NCBI GenBank assembly: GCA_046351325.1
Contig: JAXLYR010000014.1
Location: forward strand, 192,194 to 256,193
Length of the DNA stretch: 64,000 bases
DNA from: Xiheicaenibacterium sp046351325
GTDB taxonomy: Bacteria; Myxococcota_A; Polyangia; Polyangiales; Polyangiaceae
Direction of reading: 5' to 3'
Positions 7,974-15,373 of the stretch are shown in pieces. The translations under genes were made by a program, and so were the position numbers. Below the pieces are notes generated by a model, which did not search any database, was not told the DNA's origin, and saw nothing but the letters and a program-made list of their open reading frames with translations. How positions within the stretch are numbered: position 1 is the first letter of the stretch; every line of letters begins with the position of its first letter.

Positions 7974-8086
7974 CGCCCTTTTTATGACCTCCAGCTGGAG
8001 AGTGGTATCGTCATTCTGGACGTTATACCCGACGCGAACGCATGACCGTACTCTCGCCCGTGGGGCGCGCCACACAACTCGCGCTG
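7974..8086 (+). repeat. 113-bp direct repeat, copy 2
   Basis: The second copy of the duplication described at 5377-5489. Here the downstream half runs into the intact EXPERA-like gene (ATG 8042), while the upstream half is an orphan 3' fragment of the frameshifted paralogue abutting the LRR gene's start region. The arrangement shows that the paralogue and the EXPERA-like gene were once directly adjacent. Confidence 0.9.
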
Positions 8087-8785
8087 GTCGCGCTCCTCGT
8101 GGCATCGCTCCCGCTGGCGGGCGTGGCCGTGTTCGTCTTGGGGGCCGATCGCAACCTCGCGGGCGACAGCGTCGGCGTGATCTTTTTCGTCGCGCTGGTG
8201 GGGTTGCTCACGTCGCCCTGGTGGGGCGCGGCGACGGACAGACCCGTGGAGCGCCACGACAAAGTCCATTCGGCCGTCATGATTTGGTTCGGGATCACGT
8301 TCAGCACGCACCTCACTTGGGAGCTCGGCTGGCTCGTGTTTCGCCACGCCATCCAGTCCGCGCCGCAGGCGATTTGGGCCTATCCCTGGTGGGCCTATAT
8401 CGATGGTGGCGACGCGCGATATGCCGGTAACGGCGCTCTCCTCCTCACGCTGGAGACGCTGTCCGTCTGCAACGGCGCGATGGGTGCCACGGGATTGATG
8501 TTGCGCCGCTGGGTCCCTGGTGCGCGCCGCATCGCTCTCGCCATGCTGATGGGCACCGCCGTCATTCACTTGGTGACCACCTCGATCTACTTCGGTAGTG
8601 AGCTCCTCGCGGGCTGCCCCAACGTGGACCGCTCGGTCGTCGACTTTGGCATAAAGTTCTTGCTGTTGAATGGCGTTTGGCTCGTGATGCCGTGGTTCGT
8701 GCTCGGCTGGGGCCGGCGACAACTGGCCGTGAAGGGCGTGTCGACCGGTGGGGTTGACACGCCGCCCAATGCGCAGCTTCTCTAG
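8042..8785 (+). CDS. EXPERA (emopamil-binding-like) multi-pass membrane protein
   Basis: A 247-residue protein with about five hydrophobic helices: TQLALVALLVASLPLAGVAV, SVGVIFFVALVGLLTS, a central amphipathic membrane stretch, and two near the C-terminus. The blocks THLTWELGW, WWAYIDGGDARYAGNGALL, LTLETLSVCNGAMGATGLM and HLVTTSIYFGSELL follow the order of conserved motifs in EXPERA proteins (WxEY-x-DSRY, the ExI/V-G-P helix, and the YFxTE helix) known from eukaryotic sterol isomerase EBP and TM6SF2. Bacterial members have no established reaction. The gene starts inside the 113-bp repeat and is followed 5 bases later by the pseudokinase gene, suggesting co-transcription. Confidence 0.6.
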   Translation: MTVLSPVGRATQLALVALLVASLPLAGVAVFVLGADRNLAGDSVGVIFFVALVGLLTSPWWGAATDRPVERHDKVHSAVMIWFGITFSTHLTWELGWLVFRHAIQSAPQAIWAYPWWAYIDGGDARYAGNGALLLTLETLSVCNGAMGATGLMLRRWVPGARRIALAMLMGTAVIHLVTTSIYFGSELLAGCPNVDRSVVDFGIKFLLLNGVWLVMPWFVLGWGRRQLAVKGVSTGGVDTPPNAQLL

Positions 8786-8790
8786 AAGTC

Positions 8791-11472
8791 ATGGTGGGGA
8801 TTGGCAAGTACCAGATCGTGGGCGGCGACGGCGCCAAGCCGGATGTGCAGCTCCGCGGGGCGGTGCGGCACGCAGCCGAGGACAGCGACACACGACAGCG
8901 CGTGACGCTTTGGGCTGTCGAGCCAGGTGAGGTCGCCGAGCAGTGCTTGGCGGACGCGCGCGCGGTCGCGCGGATTGGTGACGTCGGGCTCGCCCGGCTC
9001 CTCGAGTCTGGGACTGCCAAAGAGGGCGACCTCGCTGGGCAGCTCTATTGGGTTACCGCATTGGATGGCGGCGAGTGGCTCGGGGAGCGCCTGGGTCGTG
9101 ACGGTAAGTTGCCAGTCGGAGCTGCGGTGCGCTTTGCGCGGCACGCCGCGAGCGCCCTCGCGAAGGCGCACGCAGCGCACGTCGCGCATCTCACGCTTAC
9201 GCCCGCGAGCCTGCGCATCGTCCGCGATGAAGAGGTCGAGGGCGGCGAGCGGATCCAGGTGCATGATTTCGGGCTCGGGCGCCTGACCGAAGCACATCGC
9301 GCACTCGACCCCATCGGGCGGGCCGATGACCCACGCGCCCTCGCGTATGTCGCGCCGGAGCAGTGCAAGACGAAGGGCGCCGTCGACGAGCGCGCTGATC
9401 TCTATTCGCTCGGCTGCGTCCTCTTCGAGATGCTGGCGGGGGAGCCACCTTTTGCGGGTGAGCCCGTCGAGCTCGTCGGCAAGCACCAGTTCGTACCTGC
9501 GCCCTCGCTCCACGAGCGCGACCCCCGAATCCCATTGGAGGTCTCGCGGCTCGTCGCGTCTTTGCTGGAGAAGGACCCGGCGCAGCGCCCCCCGAGTATG
9601 GATGCCGTGGCCGCGGCGCTGAAGCTCGCCCCCGCTTCCGCCGCGCCCGAGGTCCTGCGCAGTAGACCGACGCCGCCGGTGAGTGGGGGTAATCGTAGGC
9701 TGGGGCTCGCGCTCATCGGCGTAGGCGCCTTGGGCGTGATCGCGCTCGCCGTGTTCCTCGTCACCCGCACGAACAATTCTGTTAGCCATCCGCCCCAACA
9801 GGACGACGACAAGCCCCGCGGCGCCCGGGCGAGCAGTACCGTCAGCGCGGGCGTCCCCACCAAGCCGGCGCTCGCCCCGCAGCGCAACGGGCCGCATTGG
9901 GCGATAAGAAAGACCGCGCTGCCTATCGAGATCGACGGTAAGGGCACGGACGCAGCGTGGAAGCTCGCGCCTTCGATAGAGCTGCCCGCGGGCGACTTTT
10001 GGGGGCAGCTCAAGACGGACGCTCACGTTCGGCTGCTCTGGGACGACACGAACGTCTACGCGCTCTTCGACGTCAAAGACGGCGACATCGAGTCAGGTAG
10101 CGCACCCGACGAGGGAGGCCGCTGCAAACAGGACTGTATGGAAATAAACCTCCTGTTTCCCACGACCGCCGCTACCGGCATGGTGTCCGTCTCCATCGAC
10201 CCCAAGGGCAACGTCAAGGACGGCTTTGGTTGGGAGGGTGACGAAAACCTCCAGTGGGCCAGCCAATCCGTCGCCAAGGTCGCCGTCCAGGGGACCGTCG
10301 ACGACCCCTCCGACACCGACCAGGGCTTCACCGTCGAGGTGGCCATTCCGCTCGCCTCGGTGCAGCACGACGCGCCGCCGGTGCCGGGCTCTCACCTCGA
10401 GGTTTGGGTGCGCCGCTTCGACCAGCTCGCGCGTCAGCAGTCCAAGTTCGTGCCCCTTCCCATGGCGGTCCTCGCGGACTCGAATGGCGAGTGGCCGCAG
10501 CTCAATCCGCAGCGCCGCTACTCGCTCCCGCGCGGGATGTCGCTCACGCAGCACGACTCCAAAGACGCCGTCGCCACGCTGTACCTGGTCGCCGATCTCG
10601 GCTCGAGCGATTTCCCTACGCTCGCCCAAGGCTCCGAGCAGCTCTTTGCACACTACGGCGACAAGCTCCGCATCGTGTGGCGACCCGTCGCTTATCCCAA
10701 GAACGCGGAGGCCCGGCCCGCCGCGCTCATCGCGTGCGCCGCGCAGAAACAGGAGAAGCTGCCCGCGGTCATGGCAGCCGCGCTAGCCGCCGCGACCACA
10801 GCCGCACCCACGACCGACGGGGTATGGCGCAAAGCTGCCGAGACAGCCGGCCTGGACATGGCGCGACTGTCCGATGACGCCGAGGGGCCTGACTGTCGAG
10901 CGAGCTGGGAGGAGGGCCAGCGCGGGTTCGAGCGGTTCGGGTGGTTCGAGCCGCCCGTCGTCTTCATGAACGACAGGCCTTACCCCCTACCCGAGAGTGG
11001 CAATTGGCTGCTCACCGATTTGGAGACGCTGGCAAATGGAGGCTCGCCCGCGCGCACGAGTCAGAGCGCGGACAAGCTCGCCAGTGAGCCCTGGAACCCC
11101 GATAGCTTCGTCACCAACAACATCACGTTCGCCCGCCCACCGCTCGAGCGGCCGGCCAACGTCACGCGCACGCCCTCGGGGGTTACATGGATGTCGGCGC
11201 GGGCGGGTGACACAGCCAAGCCCACCCCCACACCGAACAGCCGTGTTACCATCGCGTACGCGGCCTGGGACAAGGACAAGATCCTCTTCAGCAGCTCGGC
11301 TGCCTCGTGGGTGGGGACCGTAGAGTCCAACGTAAGCGAGCTGCTCCCGGGCCTCTCCGAGATGGTCGTCGACATGCACCCCGGCGAGGCTCGCCGAGTG
11401 TGGCTGTCCGAGCCGACCGAGCTTACGGTGGATATTATCCTCATCGATTCGAAGCCAGCGGGCACCCCCTGA
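8791..11472 (+). CDS. Membrane-spanning pseudokinase with periplasmic CBM9-like, DsbA-like and FKBP-like domains
   Basis: An 893-residue chimaera. Residues about 5-275 are a Hanks-type kinase fold, with DFG (159-161), APEQ (188-191) and DLYSLGCVLFEMLAGEPPF (203-221). It lacks key residues: the glycine loop is degraded, the VAIK lysine region reads VTLWAV, and HRDxKPxN is replaced by HLTLTPASL (133-141). A membrane helix follows at about 304-324. Outside, residues about 375-580 match CBM9-like domains (IEIDGKGTDAAW, VRLLWDDTNVYALFDVKD). Residues 593-750 resemble a DsbA fold without the CxxC (LYLVADLGSSDF, FEPPVVFMNDR). Residues about 790-888 resemble FKBP (SRVTIAYAAWDKDKILFSSS, LLPGLSEMV, HPGEARRVWL). 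The likely role is sensing in the periplasm with non-catalytic cytosolic signalling (inference). Confidence 0.7.
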   Translation: MVGIGKYQIVGGDGAKPDVQLRGAVRHAAEDSDTRQRVTLWAVEPGEVAEQCLADARAVARIGDVGLARLLESGTAKEGDLAGQLYWVTALDGGEWLGERLGRDGKLPVGAAVRFARHAASALAKAHAAHVAHLTLTPASLRIVRDEEVEGGERIQVHDFGLGRLTEAHRALDPIGRADDPRALAYVAPEQCKTKGAVDERADLYSLGCVLFEMLAGEPPFAGEPVELVGKHQFVPAPSLHERDPRIPLEVSRLVASLLEKDPAQRPPSMDAVAAALKLAPASAAPEVLRSRPTPPVSGGNRRLGLALIGVGALGVIALAVFLVTRTNNSVSHPPQQDDDKPRGARASSTVSAGVPTKPALAPQRNGPHWAIRKTALPIEIDGKGTDAAWKLAPSIELPAGDFWGQLKTDAHVRLLWDDTNVYALFDVKDGDIESGSAPDEGGRCKQDCMEINLLFPTTAATGMVSVSIDPKGNVKDGFGWEGDENLQWASQSVAKVAVQGTVDDPSDTDQGFTVEVAIPLASVQHDAPPVPGSHLEVWVRRFDQLARQQSKFVPLPMAVLADSNGEWPQLNPQRRYSLPRGMSLTQHDSKDAVATLYLVADLGSSDFPTLAQGSEQLFAHYGDKLRIVWRPVAYPKNAEARPAALIACAAQKQEKLPAVMAAALAAATTAAPTTDGVWRKAAETAGLDMARLSDDAEGPDCRASWEEGQRGFERFGWFEPPVVFMNDRPYPLPESGNWLLTDLETLANGGSPARTSQSADKLASEPWNPDSFVTNNITFARPPLERPANVTRTPSGVTWMSARAGDTAKPTPTPNSRVTIAYAAWDKDKILFSSSAASWVGTVESNVSELLPGLSEMVVDMHPGEARRVWLSEPTELTVDIILIDSKPAGTP

Positions 11473-13252
11473 AGGGCGTGTTCATGACCCGGCCGGTTTG
11501 GCGCATGACGGCGCCGATGCGTCGCTGATCGGCGCCGAGCGCCTGCAGACGTGCTCGCGCGGCTCGCGGCGTAGTCGTCACGGAGCAGCCGTCATGCGAC
11601 GACTGCTTTGGGGAGCACGCCGGCGAACTGGACAGTAGCGTCGGTCTCCAACCAACTGAGTCGGGTCGAGCGACGCCGACGTGGCGGGCCTCGACGGTCT
11701 TGCCGGCTTTGGTGAGCGCGACGGCGTCGTTGAGGACGAGCGTCTGCAGCGACGGCAGGGCGTCGTTCTTCACGAAGGCGACCCAGCTCGACAGGACAAT
11801 AGGCCGCGATGGTCCGGAGAGATCGGCGGCAACAGCGAGGAGCTCGAGGCCCTTGGACCAGGGGGCTTCGGTGACAAATCTGTAATCACTGGCCTCGCGG
11901 ACGCGGGCCTCGTTGGTCGGGGTACCGCTGACAGCGTCGTAACCTGCTTCGGCGGGGCCGAAGGCGATCCGCAGGCGCCTCAGGGCGGGGAGGTTCTTGG
12001 TTTCGGCGAACGCGCGCAGTCCGGCGCTGAGGATCTCGCTGACACGCAGGCTGCCCGCGTGCTCGCCGCCGGGGACGATCTCCAGGTCAGAGAGGCGCGG
12101 AAGCGAGAACTTTTGCAGGCCGAGGAGGCCGCTCTCGGGTAGCGACCGGGCGCGCTCGAGCGAGAGCATGTGCCGGCCGAGGGCGCAGTATTGAGAGAAG
12201 CGGATCTCTTTCACCGTGGCCCACGCGGGGCTCTCGAAGGTCGCGGCGGCTACGACGCGGTTCTTGGCGCGGACCTCACAACGAGACAAGAAGCCGTCCT
12301 CGAACACGGCGCTGCCGGGCAAGATGACCTCGGCGAGCGGTCCGAGCATCGCCTTCTGATGCTTCTCCATGAGGTTGCGGAGTCGAAGCTCCGCGTCGTG
12401 CGAGCGCTCGCGCAGGAGGGAGAGCGCGATGAGCTCGCCGCGTGGGTCGCCCTCCTGGGTGAGCGCGTCCGAGTAGACGGCGCGCAGGCCGACCTCCGTC
12501 GGATTGGCGTACACCTGCGCGAGTAGCTCGGCCGCGGTCGAGCGACTGCGTGGTTCCCGCGGCCCACTGTATTGGTCGATCTTGAGCCTCAGTGAGGCGA
12601 CCGCCGCTTCCACATTGGTGGGTAGCGGCGGGACGCCTTGGGGGAAGGTCTTCTTCAGCTTCTCGAGGCATTTGGGTGCGCGCTCGAGGAGATCCGCGCG
12701 GCAGGCCTCCGAGCCGTCGCGGATGGTCGTGGCCGCGACGCGCGCGATCGTCGCTTGGAGGCGCGCGATGGCGCGAGGATCTTTCGAGGCCTCGAGCAGC
12801 TTGAGGAGCCGCAGCTGCACCTTCATCCAAGCCCTCGAGCTGACACCGGCGTCGAGCCACTGTGCGGCGCGCGAGCTCAACAATGGATCTCCAGTCGCGA
12901 ACGTGAGCTGATCGAGGCTCGCCACCACGAGCTCTGCCTTGGCGTCCTTGACGAGCCCGTCGACGACCTTCACGAGGGCGGCGAGATCCAATACGTCGCG
13001 CCGGCCCGCTCGCTCGAGCCAGGCCGCGTGCGTGGCTTTCAGTGAGGTCGCCCGGGGGAGCTTCGCGTTCCCGAGGCGGTCAGCCGCGAGCTCGACGAGC
13101 TCCGCGAGCTCGGCCGCCGGCGATGCGCGCCAGGCGTCCACGAGCGCGGCGTACGCGCCCTCGCGGTCTCCCGAGGTCAGGCATGGGTCAGCGCGCTCGA
13201 GCCAAGTGGCGAGTGCGGTGCTGGCATTGTCGTCGCGCGCGTCGTTGCTCAT
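11441..13252 (-). CDS. TIGR02996 domain protein, repeat-rich
   Basis: A protein of about 603 residues starting with ATG at 13250-13252 (MSNDARDDN). The first 240 residues are helical. A TIGR02996 module follows at about residues 245-285 (TAAELLAQVYANPTEVGLRA, then YSDALTQEGDPRGELIALSL). The rest consists of irregular leucine-rich segments typical of proteins accompanying this module (LQKFSLPRLSDLEIVP, LPALRRLRIAF, SLQTLVLNDAVAL). The final 80 residues, after about 11690, are arginine/serine-rich and less protein-like, so the native C-terminus may have been altered by a frameshift. It is convergent with the pseudokinase gene (32-base overlap) and lies 32 bases after the AgmX/PglI-like gene. 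Function unknown. Confidence 0.7.
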   Translation of the reverse strand: MSNDARDDNASTALATWLERADPCLTSGDREGAYAALVDAWRASPAAELAELVELAADRLGNAKLPRATSLKATHAAWLERAGRRDVLDLAALVKVVDGLVKDAKAELVVASLDQLTFATGDPLLSSRAAQWLDAGVSSRAWMKVQLRLLKLLEASKDPRAIARLQATIARVAATTIRDGSEACRADLLERAPKCLEKLKKTFPQGVPPLPTNVEAAVASLRLKIDQYSGPREPRSRSTAAELLAQVYANPTEVGLRAVYSDALTQEGDPRGELIALSLLRERSHDAELRLRNLMEKHQKAMLGPLAEVILPGSAVFEDGFLSRCEVRAKNRVVAAATFESPAWATVKEIRFSQYCALGRHMLSLERARSLPESGLLGLQKFSLPRLSDLEIVPGGEHAGSLRVSEILSAGLRAFAETKNLPALRRLRIAFGPAEAGYDAVSGTPTNEARVREASDYRFVTEAPWSKGLELLAVAADLSGPSRPIVLSSWVAFVKNDALPSLQTLVLNDAVALTKAGKTVEARHVGVARPDSVGWRPTLLSSSPACSPKQSSHDGCSVTTTPRAARARLQALGADQRRIGAVMRQTGRVMNTPFRGCPLASNR

Positions 13253-13284
13253 GCGGCTACGTAGGAGGGTTGCGTCGCCGTTGC

Positions 13285-14439
13285 TCAGCGCGGCGCTGGC
13301 TCGAAGGTGAGCTCGATGCTCGTGCTCTGTCCGTGGAGGTCGCGGGGAAGCTGCCAGTCTACCACTGCGTCGAGCACACAACCGATCACGGTCGAGTCGA
13401 TGATCGTGGACGCATCAGACACCGCGTTCCACAGGTGCCCGTCGTTGTCGACTGTCGCACGGAGGGAGACCTTGCCCACGAGGTTCGGATTCTGGAGCAG
13501 GCCTGTTCGATAGCAGTCGAGGACGGGCTCGATAGCCATTGTCACGGCGGCCTTGTCGAGCTCGCCAGACTTGGTCGTAACGCGCAGGCTCTTCAGCTCG
13601 GCGCTGCGGCGCCGCTCGGTTACTTGCTTGTCAGTGAGGTCGTGGCACCCAGCGAAAAAGGGAGTGCATTCGCCTGGCCTCGGGTCGTGACCGAGTGAAC
13701 GCCGTACGTAGATGTCGAAGTGGAGCCGCAGAATCCGCGTCTTGCCGCGCTCGGTCCTCACCGACTTCTCCTTTGAGCCGTCGACGACGCTCGTGAGGCC
13801 GCGACGCTCGAGCTCTCTCGGCAAGAGCACGAGCGACGCCCGTGCCGGGTCCTCGACCATCACCAGATCGAGCCATTCTTGGCACGCTGAGGAGGTCCCC
13901 GCGAGGCATTTCTCACGAGCGGCGTTGGCAACGCGCGTGAGCTCGGCGAGGAGCGCGCAGGATTGGCCTTGGTCCTCGGAGAGCGCAGCGCTCGGCTCAG
14001 CGTCAGCGAGTCCGACCAAGGGCTGAGAGCGATTGGGCGGTACGTTCGCGCTCGGGTCTCCATTGCACAGGGCCTTCCACGCTTCCTCAGCGGCGGCGGT
14101 TCCGTCACCCAGCGTCGAGCGCCAGCGTGCTGCACAATCGCCGGCTCGACATAGCGCCGCTGCGACGCGCGAGCGCTGCTCGAGCTGCTCGACGACCGCA
14201 GCGTCAGCCGAGGCCGAGAGCGTGGCCGAGAGCGAAGCCTCGAGCTCGCCGAGCCGACGAACACAGGCAGCCGAGTTGCCCTCCGCACACGCGGTCGCGT
14301 CGTCGAGCAAGGGCTTGGCCTCGGTCTTCTCCCGCCGGCAACCGACAGTCGCCGACCCATAGAATAGACAGAGCCCCAAGAGGACGACGCCCTTGGCGTG
14401 CAGTCCAGTCTGATGACACGCGGCTCGACCTCGCGACAT
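13285..14439 (-). CDS. Lipoprotein-like protein with AgmX/PglI C-terminal domain
   Basis: A 384-residue secreted protein. The start at 14439 is supported by GGGAGG a few bases upstream; an upstream ATG at 14481 lacks such a site. The leader VVLLGLCLFYGSATVGC ends in a probable lipobox cysteine followed by charged residues. Residues about 40-190 contain regularly spaced cysteines. The last 100 residues (IEPVLDCYRTGLLQNPNLVG, then KVSLRATVDNDGHLWNAV and IIDSTVIGCVLDAVVDWQLP) match the C-terminal domain of AgmX/PglI proteins, a module known from myxobacterial gliding-motility proteins and common in delta-proteobacterial lipoproteins. No enzymatic residues are evident. It belongs to a minus-strand run of lipoprotein genes. 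Confidence 0.75.
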   Translation of the reverse strand: MSRGRAACHQTGLHAKGVVLLGLCLFYGSATVGCRREKTEAKPLLDDATACAEGNSAACVRRLGELEASLSATLSASADAAVVEQLEQRSRVAAALCRAGDCAARWRSTLGDGTAAAEEAWKALCNGDPSANVPPNRSQPLVGLADAEPSAALSEDQGQSCALLAELTRVANAAREKCLAGTSSACQEWLDLVMVEDPARASLVLLPRELERRGLTSVVDGSKEKSVRTERGKTRILRLHFDIYVRRSLGHDPRPGECTPFFAGCHDLTDKQVTERRRSAELKSLRVTTKSGELDKAAVTMAIEPVLDCYRTGLLQNPNLVGKVSLRATVDNDGHLWNAVSDASTIIDSTVIGCVLDAVVDWQLPRDLHGQSTSIELTFEPAPR

Positions 14440-14455
14440 CTTGCCTCCCAGCGGA

Positions 14456-15373
14456 CTATTCACACACCCGCAGGCCACCATATCGGCTCGGGCGCTGGGA
14501 ACATCGCTTCAACATTGGACGGTAGCGCGCGCACTCCTCGTCGCTCTCGCACGCCACGGCTTGGACGCCTATGTCGCAGCTCAACGCGCAGTTCGTGTCG
14601 CCCGAGCCGGTGCTGACACAACAGTCCATGTCGGGCCCGCAGCCGTCGGCGCGGGTGCACTCATGGCTTACTGGAATGTCACTCGGGTTGGACTCGCACG
14701 CGGCGGCGCAGCGCTCTTTGCCGGCGCTCGCGCAGCACAATGGCTTCTCGTCCGTGCATTGTTCGGCGCCGCACCGGGGCGGAGTGTCGGTGACGCAGAC
14801 GGCGTGCTCCTCGCACAGATGGCCGAAGAAAGGGCAGGGGACGCCGCGTCGGCAGTGTGTGCCGCGCGTCTTGCAGGTCCCCTCGTTGCAAAGCTCCAGC
14901 GCCCCGGGGCCACACTGTACGGTCTCGACGTCGACTTGGCTGGTGGTCGTGCAGAGCGCGTCCTTACAGTCTTGTGAGTCGTCGCAGCTCAGCGTCGTGA
15001 CGTTGCCGCCCTGGTATTCCAATACGTTGGTGCAGATGGCGACCGTGTCTCCGGGGTCGCCGCCCAGGCTCAGCGGGCTCGGCGCACACGTCCGCCGCTT
15101 GGGGAGGGTCGCCCCCGAGTCCGAGCGTGAGTCGAGCTCACAGCATATCTGCTTGTCAGAGCAGACCTCGGCGCCGCACGCGACGGCCCCGCGCGGGAGC
15201 GAGCTGGTGTGTGGGCGCGCGGAGGGCGCGCTGGTCGCGTGCGACGCGCCGGACGCCACCGAGACCTCCACGGTGGCGTCCTGTGATGATTGCCCGGCGC
15301 AGCCTATTGCCCAATGAAGCAGGGCCCAATGAAGCAGGGCCGCGCGCGAGCCGGAGCTGGCTACTCCTCCCAC
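14456..15373 (-). CDS. Cysteine-rich secreted lipoprotein
   Basis: About 305 residues, carrying 30 or more cysteines in spaced pairs (VCSDKQICC, SCDDSQDCKDALC, LCNEGTCKTRG, QCTDEKPLCC, DGCGPDMDCC) reminiscent of EGF-like or dickkopf-like modules in myxobacterial surface lipoproteins. The likely leader ends ALLHWAIGC, giving a lipidated cysteine. No ATG is available; GTG at 15371-15373 gives a 13-base overlap with the upstream esterase gene and is my best start. The leader contains a perfect 15-base tandem duplication (see 15313-15342). No family name can be given; a surface-binding role is inferred from disulfide density only. Confidence 0.65.
   Translation of the reverse strand: MGGVASSGSRAALLHWALLHWAIGCAGQSSQDATVEVSVASGASHATSAPSARPHTSSLPRGAVACGAEVCSDKQICCELDSRSDSGATLPKRRTCAPSPLSLGGDPGDTVAICTNVLEYQGGNVTTLSCDDSQDCKDALCTTTSQVDVETVQCGPGALELCNEGTCKTRGTHCRRGVPCPFFGHLCEEHAVCVTDTPPRCGAEQCTDEKPLCCASAGKERCAAACESNPSDIPVSHECTRADGCGPDMDCCVSTGSGDTNCALSCDIGVQAVACESDEECARYRPMLKRCSQRPSRYGGLRVCE
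15313..15342. repeat. 15-bp tandem duplication in a signal sequence
   Basis: The unit CCAATGAAGCAGGGC occurs twice in direct succession on the plus strand, duplicating the residues ALLHW in the leader of the cysteine-rich lipoprotein. It lengthens the hydrophobic core by five residues without breaking the frame. Confidence 0.75.

Noticed and set aside
6633..8045. Plus-strand open frame antisense to the LRR/TIGR02996 gene
   Set aside because: No recognisable motifs. The minus strand has a TIGR02996 module and regular leucine-rich repeats.
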